From Christiangramia sp. (GTDB lineage: Bacteria > Bacteroidota > Bacteroidia > Flavobacteriales > Flavobacteriaceae): DNA of 7,412 bases. A model generated the notes under the pieces. That model worked only from the letters and a program-made list of their open reading frames with translations. It was not told the origin of the DNA and did not search any database. Shown piece by piece: positions 1 through 5,533 of this stretch. Numbering within the stretch: position 1 is the first letter of the stretch; every line of letters starts with the position of its first letter. The translations under genes were made by a program, and so were the position numbers. The stretch covers positions 1-7,412 of the forward strand of contig JAGXII010000040.1 in NCBI GenBank assembly GCA_024635735.1, in the 5' to 3' direction.

Positions 1-635
1 CTTACTACCAGGCTTCCCATAACCACATCACTGTGACCACCAAGATATTTAGTAGCACTATGCATTACAATATCGGCCCCAAGATCCAGCGGCTTCTGAA
101 GATAAGGGGTCGCGAAGGTGTTGTCTACCGCCAGAAGAAGCTTATGTTTTTTGGCAATTTTCGACACCGCTTCTATATCGATCACATTCATCATAGGGTT
201 TGTTGGCGTCTCAACCCAAATTAGCTTTGTATTATCGTTGATATATTCTTCTATCCCGGAAGCATCCTGCATCCCTATAAAATGGAATTTAATGCCCAGG
301 CCTTCAAAGATCTTAGTGAACAATCTATAAGATCCGCCATAGAGATCATTGGTTGAAATGATCTCATCTCCGGGTTTAAATAATTTCAGCACCGCATCTA
401 TAGCAGCAAGTCCGGAGCCAAATGCCAATCCGAATTTTCCATTTTCGATACTCGCCAGTGATTTCTCCAGTGCAGCCCGGGTTGGATTTCCGCTTCGGGA
501 ATATTCAAAGCCCTTATGACCGCCTGGCGTACTTTGCGAATATGTACTGGTTTGATAGATTGGAGGCATTACCGAACCGTAAGCAGGATCTACATTTTCC
601 TGACCTCCATGTATAGTTTTAGTGTTGAATTTCAT
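1..635 (-). CDS. metB: Cystathionine gamma-synthase-like PLP enzyme (5' part only)
   Basis: This is the first 211 codons of a Cys/Met-metabolism PLP enzyme; the gene continues past the left edge. The family catalyses gamma-replacement or gamma-elimination in the cytoplasm. A synthase joins cysteine to an O-acylated homoserine to give cystathionine, on the way to methionine. Visible landmarks, numbered from the ATG at 635-633, are YSRSGNPTR (45-53, the Tyr and Arg that contact the cofactor phosphate of the neighbouring subunit), NDLYGG (96-101, the Tyr that stacks on PLP), ETPTNP (142-147), VDNTF (170-174, the Asp that binds the pyridine nitrogen) and SATKYLGGHSD (193-203, with Lys196 as the Schiff-base lysine). 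The start is supported by a near-perfect promoter 20 nt upstream and by alignment with the usual N-terminus (TKTIHGG). Synthase, gamma-lyase and O-acylhomoserine sulfhydrylase share these motifs, and the missing C-terminal half would help to separate them. The synthase call is the likeliest, and metB is a family-level symbol. Confidence 0.9.
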   Translation of the reverse strand, partial: MKFNTKTIHGGQENVDPAYGSVMPPIYQTSTYSQSTPGGHKGFEYSRSGNPTRAALEKSLASIENGKFGLAFGSGLAAIDAVLKLFKPGDEIISTNDLYGGSYRLFTKIFEGLGIKFHFIGMQDASGIEEYINDNTKLIWVETPTNPMMNVIDIEAVSKIAKKHKLLLAVDNTFATPYLQKPLDLGADIVMHSATKYLGGHSDVVMGSLVV

Positions 636-654
636 GACTATAAAATTTGAAAAA

Positions 655-684
655 CAAATGTAGTGAGCTGTTGGGCAATCACAA
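655..684 (-). promoter_or_regulatory. Bacteroidota-type promoter for the metB-like gene
   Basis: Read on the minus strand, TTG (684-682), a 19-nt spacer and TACATTTG (662-655) match the Bacteroidota consensus TTG-N17-23-TAnnTTTG at every fixed position. The start codon lies 20 nt downstream, so the leader would be only about a dozen nucleotides. That leaves no room for a leader riboswitch. No Shine-Dalgarno sequence is present, as is usual in this phylum. The -33 half overlaps the promoter of the divergent lipoprotein gene. Confidence 0.75.
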
Positions 685-701
685 AATTGCCTGTACCTTT
701 A
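671..701 (+). promoter_or_regulatory. Probable Bacteroidota-type promoter for the DUF3298 lipoprotein
   Basis: TTG (671-673), a 20-nt spacer and TACCTTTA (694-701) match the TTG-N-TAnnTTTG consensus except for the last base of the -7 box. The predicted start of transcription, near 706-710, precedes the GTG at 726 by less than 20 nt. This supports the shorter reading of the gene, because an upstream GTG at 663 would lie outside the transcript. The element overlaps the opposing metB promoter between 671 and 684. Confidence 0.5.
674..691. repeat. Inverted repeat GGCAAT-N6-ATTGCC inside overlapping promoters
   Basis: Perfect 6-bp arms at 674-679 and 686-691 are separated by 6 nt. The repeat lies within both spacers of the two overlapping divergent promoters, a position where a bound dimeric regulator could affect both genes. 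Arms this short can arise by chance, so an operator role is only a suggestion. Confidence 0.35.
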
Positions 702-725
702 TACTCGTATTTAACGATATATTCC

Positions 726-1514
726 GTGAAAAAATTAATTTTCTTCCTGCTGAGCCTCAGTTTACTCATTTCTTGCAAAGACGATCAAAAAGAAACTTCA
801 GAAACTGATAAAAAGCTTTCCTTTTCTACCAAAACAATTGAAAAGCGTTTGAACGACTGTGAACCTGAAAATGGAGAATGTACTTTTATAAGTCTCAGAT
901 TTCCTGTGGCAAAAGACGCGGAAAAAGAAGCCGAAAAAATCAATAAGGCGATAGAAAATTTTCTATGGAGTACTATAGATTACCAGGAGGAGGGAGATTC
1001 AGGAAAGCCGGAAGATCTCGCCGAAAATTTCATTAAGAACTATCAGGAAACCGCTTCAGAATTTCCCGAATATGAATTACCGTGGGAAGCGACTATTAAT
1101 GGTGGTATTCTTTTTAAAAGTTCCGAAGTGATCTGTATTCAGTTCAAAACCGATATGTTCACCGGTGGCGCACATGGTTACAGAAGCACTAATTATCTCA
1201 ATTTTGATCCTGAAACCGGTAAGAAACTAAAACCTGAAAATATTTTCACTTCAGAGTTTAAAAGCTTTGTAGAACAGGATTTCCGAAAAAAACACAACAT
1301 CCAGCAGGATTCAAATATCAACAGCACCGGAATGTTCTTTGAAAATGATGAATTTTACCTGCCGCAAAATATCGGCATTACCAAAGACAAAATCATTCTG
1401 CATTATAATGCATATGAAATTGCTCCCTATGCAGCAGGGAATTTTACATTGACTTACTCCAAATCTGAAATCGAAGAATTTCTGAAATCAAACACCAACA
1501 GAATTCAGGCTTAA
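726..1514 (+). CDS. DUF4163/DUF3298 (RsiV-like fold) lipoprotein
   Basis: A 262-residue exported lipoprotein of unknown function. I start it at the GTG at 726. Translation from there gives a classic lipoprotein signal (two Lys, then a hydrophobic stretch at 4-15) ending in the lipobox LISC with Cys17 as the lipidated residue. The longer reading from GTG 663 adds 21 residues that do not resemble a signal peptide and begins upstream of the likely promoter. Residues about 35-135 look like DUF4163. Residues about 145-255 carry the DUF3298 hallmarks FTGGAHG (145-151), a DPETGK turn (161-166) and YNAYEIAPYAAG (227-238). This fold also occurs in the extracellular part of the anti-sigma factor RsiV and in the PdaC N-terminal region, but here there is no anti-sigma segment and no deacetylase domain. 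Cys45 and Cys52 could form a disulfide. An envelope location is well supported; the biochemical role is unknown. Confidence 0.85.
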   Translation: MKKLIFFLLSLSLLISCKDDQKETSETDKKLSFSTKTIEKRLNDCEPENGECTFISLRFPVAKDAEKEAEKINKAIENFLWSTIDYQEEGDSGKPEDLAENFIKNYQETASEFPEYELPWEATINGGILFKSSEVICIQFKTDMFTGGAHGYRSTNYLNFDPETGKKLKPENIFTSEFKSFVEQDFRKKHNIQQDSNINSTGMFFENDEFYLPQNIGITKDKIILHYNAYEIAPYAAGNFTLTYSKSEIEEFLKSNTNRIQA

Positions 1515-1567
1515 GTTTTAAAGCTTTTATAAAGTGCTGAATCTATTGCCGAAAAAGCCCGTTCTTT

Positions 1568-1586
1568 GCTTAAAAATTCTTTAAGC
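1568..1586. repeat. Perfect 7-bp inverted repeat abutting the start codon at 1588
   Basis: GCTTAAA (1568-1574), the loop AATTC and TTTAAGC (1580-1586) form a perfect inverted repeat ending 1 nt before the ATG at 1588. In RNA it would be a small, AT-rich and therefore weak hairpin just upstream of the start codon. It could tune translation, serve as a short operator, or be chance. It has no U-tract and so does not look like an intrinsic terminator for the preceding gene. No convincing promoter is visible in 1515-1587. Confidence 0.4.
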
Positions 1587-1587
1587 C

Positions 1588-1947
1588 ATGAAAAAAATAT
1601 ATCATCTTTCTACTTGTGATACCTGCAAAAGGATTTTAAAAGAACTGGATCCTCCATCCTCATTTATCTTACAGGATATAAAAGAAAGTCCTATAACCGA
1701 AGAACAGATTGATGAAATGCAGGAGCTTTCGGGAAGTTACGAATCACTTTTTAGCAAAAGAGCACGACTGTATAAAGAAAGAGATCTTAAAAATAATGAT
1801 CTTGATGAAGGCCGTTATAAAAATCTAATTCTGGAGCATTATACTTTCCTGAAAAGGCCTGTAATTATTAATAACGACAAGATCTTCATAGGTAATTCTA
1901 AAAAAACAGTAGAAGCAGCGAAAAAGTCCATTCATGCCGAAAAGTAG
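1588..1947 (+). CDS. ArsC/Spx-family thioredoxin-fold protein
   Basis: A 119-residue cytoplasmic protein with the ArsC/Spx/YffB fold. It opens with strand KKIYHL followed by a CxxC motif (Cys10-Asp-Thr-Cys13). The family hallmark LKRPVI lies at 89-94, and an IGN turn (101-103) precedes the terminal helix. Length is typical: ArsC-type proteins run about 110-140 residues. True glutaredoxin-dependent arsenate reductases use one catalytic Cys plus several arginines. The CxxC, and the lack of an ars neighbourhood (no arsR, arsB or acr3), make a thiol-redox or Spx/MgsR-like role at least as plausible as arsenate reduction. Databases would probably label it arsenate reductase, and that name should not be taken as a function. 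The gene overlaps the following transporter gene by 14 nt, so the two are almost certainly co-transcribed and perhaps translationally coupled. Confidence 0.85.
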   Translation: MKKIYHLSTCDTCKRILKELDPPSSFILQDIKESPITEEQIDEMQELSGSYESLFSKRARLYKERDLKNNDLDEGRYKNLILEHYTFLKRPVIINNDKIFIGNSKKTVEAAKKSIHAEK

Positions 1948-2833
1948 AATTCTGGCATTACTTGCCGCATTTGGTGCGAGTGCTATTTATGGCATTAACC
2001 ATACGCTGGCCAAAGGTGTAATGCCTGTTTATATTAAACCATTCGGATTTATTTTATTAAGGGTTACAGGAGCCGCTTTACTTTTCTGGATTATTAGTAT
2101 TAAAGGGCCTAAAGAAAAAATCGCCACTTCAGACTGGCCCCGACTTTTGGGTTGCGCAGTTTTTGGGATGGTAATCAATATGCTTTTCTTTTTTAAGGGA
2201 TTAAGCCTTTCAACGCCCATAAACAGTTCGGTAATTATTACACTATCACCGGTAATGGTATTGATTCTCGCTTCCATGCTAATTGGCGAACGTATCACTT
2301 TACTTAAAACCTTCGGGATAATAATTGGAATGGCCGGCGCACTTGTTCTGGTACTTTTCAGCAAGGGAGAGAGCATTAACGCTCCTAATATACCACTGGG
2401 AAATGCCTTATTTATCGTAAACGCTTTTTCATATGGTCTTTACCTTATTCTGGTAAAACCACTCACTGCCAAATACAGCTCTATCACACTTATGAAATGG
2501 CTTTTCCTTATCGCTGTATTCATTAATTTACCTATTACTTTGAGTGAATTTAGAGAAGTAGAATGGACGCAGCTGCCAATAGATGCTATCTGGAAAATGG
2601 GATATGTGGTTGTGGGAACTACGTTTATGACCTATTTATTAAATATTTATGCCCTTAAACAGCTTTCGGCATCTACAATAAGTGCTTTTATATACCTGCA
2701 GCCGCTGCTGGCCATAAGTTTTGCTATTGCCGTGGGAGCAGATAAGCTAACCCCAATTAAAGGGATCGCCGCTGCTCTTGTATTTATTGGCGTGTATATG
2801 GTAAGTATGAAAAAGACAAAAGTAAGGGCTTAA
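1934..2833 (+). CDS. EamA/DMT-superfamily transporter
   Basis: A 299-residue inner-membrane protein with two EamA repeats of five helices each. Hydrophobic segments fall at about 6-27, 36-56, 70-88, 96-117, 122-142, 155-175, 184-204, 218-238, 245-266 and 274-293, giving the usual ten-helix drug/metabolite transporter plan. Both repeats show the family signature. In the first, residues 86-120 (FFFKGLSLSTPINSS, then LSP and an IGER end) match the conserved fourth-helix region. In the second, ALKQLSASTISAF, then LQPLLA, is at 240-260. Short basic tails at both ends (KSR; KKTKVR) suit cytoplasmic termini. EamA proteins usually export small metabolites or amino acids, but the substrate cannot be read from sequence. 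The start inside the end of the preceding gene gives a normal N-terminal helix. Its stop interlocks with that of the convergent lipoprotein gene. Confidence 0.9.
   Translation: MPKSRILALLAAFGASAIYGINHTLAKGVMPVYIKPFGFILLRVTGAALLFWIISIKGPKEKIATSDWPRLLGCAVFGMVINMLFFFKGLSLSTPINSSVIITLSPVMVLILASMLIGERITLLKTFGIIIGMAGALVLVLFSKGESINAPNIPLGNALFIVNAFSYGLYLILVKPLTAKYSSITLMKWLFLIAVFINLPITLSEFREVEWTQLPIDAIWKMGYVVVGTTFMTYLLNIYALKQLSASTISAFIYLQPLLAISFAIAVGADKLTPIKGIAAALVFIGVYMVSMKKTKVRA
2830..2833. other. Interlocked stop codons of convergent genes (TTAA)
   Basis: The palindromic tetranucleotide TTAA supplies TAA stops on both strands: 2831-2833 for the plus-strand transporter and 2832-2830 for the minus-strand lipoprotein. 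The convergent genes therefore overlap by 4 bp with no intergenic DNA. Any terminator for either transcript must lie inside the other gene's coding sequence. Confidence 0.9.
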
Positions 2834-3267
2834 TAATCTCCCCAACTTGAAAGAATTATGGCAGCCGCAATAACGTATAATACAGTTATAAGAGTTAAAG
2901 CAGCTGCTCCTATATTTACAACTGCTGTGACAGTCTTATTTTGAGGATAAATCTCCTTAATTTCATTAGGATTTAATTTGAAAACACCAAGGCTACCTAA
3001 TTTTTCAAATTCCTTTATTTTTTTCTGAAGAATTTTTCCGGTTGAAGAATTCGGCTTAACATACCCAAAATAGGAGTCATTTTTCTTTTCAATTCTTTTG
3101 AATTTCAGCTTCTGGCCATCAGTATTAAACGCCTTAATTTTTACATTTTGCCGGGAGGCTTCTTCAAAACTTACAGGGTTGGAACGATATACTGTGCAAC
3201 TTTGAAAAATAATTATAAAAGACAGGAAAGTTACAATTCCGTATAAATTCCTTTTTAAGCCGCTCAT
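2830..3267 (-). CDS. Small lipoprotein with C-terminal membrane segment, unknown function
   Basis: A 145-residue predicted lipoprotein. A signal sequence (basic Lys5-Arg6, hydrophobic 9-21) ends in the lipobox FQSC with Cys24. Residues about 30-110 form a compact, basic, beta-rich domain (SFEEAS, then VKIKAFNTDGQKLKFKRIEK, then GYVKP, and KLNPNEIKEIY). This resembles small flavobacterial lipoproteins in which the segment ends in an I-x-x-I/IKEIY element. Residues about 113-139 are strongly hydrophobic and could be a membrane helix or a glycine/alanine-rich outer-membrane anchor. No catalytic motif is evident. The gene lies 53 nt downstream of the cyclotransferase-fold gene on the same strand. 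Only a weak -7-like TATATTTA (3304-3297, minus strand) lies between them, without a -33 TTG at normal spacing, so read-through from upstream is possible. Confidence 0.75.
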   Translation of the reverse strand: MSGLKRNLYGIVTFLSFIIIFQSCTVYRSNPVSFEEASRQNVKIKAFNTDGQKLKFKRIEKKNDSYFGYVKPNSSTGKILQKKIKEFEKLGSLGVFKLNPNEIKEIYPQNKTVTAVVNIGAAALTLITVLYVIAAAIILSSWGDY

Positions 3268-3320
3268 TTTTTCAGGGTTATTAAGTCTATAGTTTGTAAA
3301 TATAGCTTAAAATCAAACTC

Positions 3321-3962
3321 CTATAACATCTCCTTTACAATTCCAGGTAATTCATTTTCAATGGCTTGACCTCTAATTCCGGGTTTATTCTGAAAATATT
3401 CAATAAGCTGAGATTTTTTAAAATCATAAATTTCAAGTAAACCGGCAATAATTGTAGATAAATAAGCAGCATTGGGAGGATTAATTTCATCCTTTAGAAA
3501 AACTTTGCTAGTAAAGGTTACAACAGGCCTTCCTTCTAATTCTCCCAGGTAGAGCAACTCACCATAACGACCACCTTCCATACAGGTATAAGACCCTTCT
3601 TTTACAAGTTTTTCAAAATCGATCTCTATATTTTCCTCCGCGATTAATTCCTGTTTTACCAGGTCAATAAACTGCCCTGAAGTAATAAGATAGGTTCGGC
3701 CAAAAGTTTCAACCTGTGGATCTTCTTCAACTTTTAAAAAACAAATCCCACCGCCATTCCAGGTGACAGATTCCTTCGCGAAGTACATTTCGTGCCTGAT
3801 ACTTATTTTTCGACTCTCCTTAGGCTCACTCTTATCTGAGCATCCCGTAAAATTCCTTACCGCTCCAGGTGGAGTTCCTCCGTTAATATAACAAAGGAAT
3901 CGTCCCTTCCTGATATTGGAACCATAACACGCATACCATATCTCATCAAATCCCTTATCCAT
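3321..3962 (-). CDS. Gamma-glutamylcyclotransferase-fold (AIG2-like) protein
   Basis: A 213-residue soluble protein that begins with the GGCT/AIG2 cofactor-loop motif YGSN (13-16, in EIWYACYGSN). That motif forms the anion-binding loop of gamma-glutamylcyclotransferases. It is followed by a distinctive region: RFLCYINGGTPPGA (21-34), a GC at 40-41, MYFA (59-62), WNGGG (68-72), then FGRTYLIT-GQF (87-98) and NPPNAAYLSTI (161-171). The family cyclises gamma-glutamyl amines or peptides to 5-oxoproline and the free amine, but I cannot place the acidic catalytic residue with confidence. Length exceeds a minimal GGCT domain (about 120-150), with an extra C-terminal helical part. From memory, relatives of this subgroup are sometimes labelled 'histone deacetylase' in databases, which the sequence does not support. 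The start is 4 nt after the thioesterase stop, so the two form an operon. Confidence 0.75.
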   Translation of the reverse strand: MDKGFDEIWYACYGSNIRKGRFLCYINGGTPPGAVRNFTGCSDKSEPKESRKISIRHEMYFAKESVTWNGGGICFLKVEEDPQVETFGRTYLITSGQFIDLVKQELIAEENIEIDFEKLVKEGSYTCMEGGRYGELLYLGELEGRPVVTFTSKVFLKDEINPPNAAYLSTIIAGLLEIYDFKKSQLIEYFQNKPGIRGQAIENELPGIVKEML

Positions 3963-3966
3963 AATA

Positions 3967-4467
3967 TTAATGAATCGCTTCTAACTCTTCCAGAGAAATG
4001 TTTACAGGTCTTTTCCCGTATTTACGTGTATCTTCCTTAGTAAGCACCTTAAATTCCCTGGTTTTTGGAACTATATCTAAATGGCTGTAAAGCTCTTCCG
4101 GCAAACCAACTAATTTTCTTTTATCCAGGTCAATCCAGGCTCCCATCATTTCACAACTTGCACAGTTGTTCCCTTTATGATCATAGATCTTGTGCAAAAA
4201 TTCGAAGTACATCCCATCTTCCGAAAGTCCACTTAACTCCAGTGTTACCGTTACCGGTTCACCCGCAAAAATCTCTTTGAAATAATAAATTTGTTCGTAA
4301 AATACTATTGGCCCAAGGTTATAATGCGAAAGCTCTTTTTGCCCGAATCCATTTTCAGTAAGAAATCCCATCCTGGTATGGCTCATAAAATTAATAAAAG
4401 CCGAATTTGCTAAATGTCTGTTCGCATCCAGATCACTCCAGCGTATTTCAAATTTCTTGGTATACAT
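3967..4467 (-). CDS. Acyl-CoA thioesterase-like hotdog protein (4HBT_2)
   Basis: A 166-residue cytoplasmic hotdog-fold protein of the 4-hydroxybenzoyl-CoA thioesterase/YbgC/FadM type. The N-terminal signature IRWSDLDANRHLANSAF (8-24) corresponds to the family pattern D-x-D-x-x-x-H-x-x-N-x-x-Y/F, with Asp14 as the probable catalytic residue and His18 near the pantetheine site. The central helix (24-37), the strand pair GPIVFYEQIYYFKEI (52-66) and the CEMMGAWIDL strand (105-114) complete the fold. Such enzymes hydrolyse acyl-CoA or acyl-ACP thioesters; chain length and partner are not readable here. The C-terminal extension (about 130-166, charged) is longer than in minimal family members. The start gives the canonical YTKKFEIRWSD beginning and sits just downstream of a good -7 box. 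It is first in a minus-strand pair with the GGCT-fold gene. Confidence 0.85.
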   Translation of the reverse strand: MYTKKFEIRWSDLDANRHLANSAFINFMSHTRMGFLTENGFGQKELSHYNLGPIVFYEQIYYFKEIFAGEPVTVTLELSGLSEDGMYFEFLHKIYDHKGNNCASCEMMGAWIDLDKRKLVGLPEELYSHLDIVPKTREFKVLTKEDTRKYGKRPVNISLEELEAIH

Positions 4468-4482
4468 ATTCTAATTTTTATT

Positions 4483-4490
4483 CAAAACTA
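4483..4490 (-). promoter_or_regulatory. -7 element of the thioesterase operon promoter
   Basis: On the minus strand, TAGTTTTG (4490-4483) matches the Bacteroidota -7 consensus TAnnTTTG exactly and lies 15 nt from the ATG at 4467. No TTG stands at the expected -33 distance (about 4508-4516). The 20-bp palindrome occupies the -33/-7 interval instead, so this promoter may need an activator or be controlled by a repressor. Confidence 0.5.
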
Positions 4491-4496
4491 ACTATA

Positions 4497-4516
4497 ATAA
4501 TATGCGTGCATATTAT
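4497..4516. repeat. 20-bp palindrome, candidate operator between divergent genes
   Basis: ATAATATGC (4497-4505), the 2-nt centre GT and GCATATTAT (4508-4516) form perfect 9-bp arms. An almost uninterrupted dyad of this size in an 83-bp divergent intergenic region is typical of a binding site for a dimeric transcription factor. It covers the -33/-7 interval of the thioesterase promoter and lies immediately upstream of a possible -7 box (TATATTTT, 4514-4521) for the plus-strand hydrolase gene, so one protein could control both. No regulator gene is present in the window. Confidence 0.6.
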
Positions 4517-4518
4517 AT

Positions 4519-4548
4519 TTTACCTAAGTTTATGCTAAATTAGGTAAA
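4519..4548 (+). repeat. Hairpin-forming inverted repeat just before the hydrolase start codon
   Basis: TTTACCTAA (4519-4527) pairs perfectly with TTAGGTAAA (4540-4548). Inside it, TTTA (4529-4532) pairs with TAAA (4536-4539) around a TGC loop, leaving only G4528 unpaired. The result is a 13-bp stem with a single bulge, ending 2 nt before the ATG at 4551. As RNA it could mask translation initiation; as DNA it could be a second operator. It lacks the GC-rich stem plus U-tract of an intrinsic terminator. Confidence 0.6.
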
Positions 4549-4550
4549 CA

Positions 4551-5516
4551 ATGCCAGTGATTACAGGGAATTATGTGCCACCCGGCATTTTTAAAAATGC
4601 AGATGCTTCTACCATTTATGCCGCAACTTTACGCAAAGTGGAGCTTCCTGTTTATGAAAGGGAAAGAATAGAGCTTGAAGACGGGGATTTTCTGGATATT
4701 GACTGGAGCTATTCAAGCAAACCAGATTCTGAAAATGTCGTAATCCTCCTCCATGGTCTTGCCGGAAACGCTTCTCGCCCTTATATGAAGGGAATGGCTA
4801 GAATCTTTAATAAAAATAAATGGGATGCGGTTGCGATGAATTTTCGCGGTTGCAGTGAGGAATTAAACCGGTTATATCGCAGTTATCACGGAGGCGCCTC
4901 GGAAGACCTAGCGGCAGTTGCAGATCATGTTTTATCACTAAAAAAATACAAAAACATCGCGCTTATAGGTTTTAGCCTGGGAGGAAATATAATGTTGAAA
5001 TACCTCGGAGAAAACAGAAATATTCCTGATGAAATTATTGGAGGAACCGGAGTGTCCGTTCCCTGTGATCTTGAGGGATCACTGGGCGCCATCAATAATA
5101 TGCGAAATTTTGTTTATTCAAAAAGATTTGAACTTAACCTAAAGGAACACCTGCAATTAAGGGCCAAAAAATTCCCGGCCAATCTTGATCAGAAGGAGAT
5201 TTCTTCCTGCAGTTCACTTCGGGACATTGATGACCTTTACACTTCTAAAGCTCATGGTTATAAAAATGCGCATGATTACTATTCTAAAGCCAGCGCCTTA
5301 AATTTTCTTCCCGGACTTAAGAGACCTGCTCTCATTATCAGTGCTGAAAATGATAGTTTTCTTTCAGAAGGCTGCTACCCCTACGAGATTGCGGAAAAAT
5401 CGGAGTTGCTTCATTTAGAAGTTCCTGTATATGGCGGTCATGTAGGTTTTGTTACACCCACCTCCACATATTATCACGAAAAAAGAGCACTTGACTTTAT
5501 AGAATCACTGTTATAG
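4551..5516 (+). CDS. yheT: YheT-type alpha/beta hydrolase
   Basis: A 321-residue cytoplasmic alpha/beta hydrolase of the YheT/ABHD1-3 group (COG0429 type). The oxyanion-hole strand VVILLHGLAG (63-72) is followed by the group-specific MNFRGCSEELNR (96-107) and YHGGASEDL (112-120). The nucleophile elbow is GFSLGG with Ser142. The other triad members are probably Asp268 (in SAENDSF) and His297 (in YGGHVGFV). Length matches YheT proteins (about 320-340). The family acts on esters, but the physiological substrate of bacterial members is not established. The gene stands alone on its strand: 83 nt separates it from the divergent thioesterase gene, and its 3' end is followed by the separate yicC promoter. 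A lipid-ester role beside a thioesterase would make sense but is inference. yheT is a family-level name. Confidence 0.9.
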   Translation: MPVITGNYVPPGIFKNADASTIYAATLRKVELPVYERERIELEDGDFLDIDWSYSSKPDSENVVILLHGLAGNASRPYMKGMARIFNKNKWDAVAMNFRGCSEELNRLYRSYHGGASEDLAAVADHVLSLKKYKNIALIGFSLGGNIMLKYLGENRNIPDEIIGGTGVSVPCDLEGSLGAINNMRNFVYSKRFELNLKEHLQLRAKKFPANLDQKEISSCSSLRDIDDLYTSKAHGYKNAHDYYSKASALNFLPGLKRPALIISAENDSFLSEGCYPYEIAEKSELLHLEVPVYGGHVGFVTPTSTYYHEKRALDFIESLL

Positions 5517-5533
5517 GATAGGACACTTCAAAA

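Noticed and set aside
33..616. Several short plus-strand open frames at the left edge
   Set aside because: They are antisense to the clear PLP-enzyme reading frame, overlap one another and show no recognisable protein features.
636..660. A SAM-responsive riboswitch in front of the metB-like gene
   Set aside because: The predicted leader is only about a dozen nucleotides, too short for any known SAM riboswitch fold, and no such fold is visible.
1515..1567. An intrinsic terminator after the DUF3298 gene (around AAAGCTTT, 1520-1527)
   Set aside because: The palindrome is only 8 bp with no loop, AT-rich, and lacks a following U-tract.
2029..2376. 115-codon minus-strand open frame
   Set aside because: It lies wholly inside the EamA transporter gene. 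Its composition mirrors the antisense of membrane helices, and it has no independent signals.
3268..3320. A separate promoter for the small lipoprotein (TATATTTA at 3304-3297, minus strand)
   Set aside because: The -7 box misses the terminal G, and no TTG occurs within 17-23 nt upstream. It is too weak to list as a feature.
4065..4280. 71-codon plus-strand open frame
   Set aside because: It is antisense to the hotdog thioesterase, whose motifs are clear; there is no promoter or domain.
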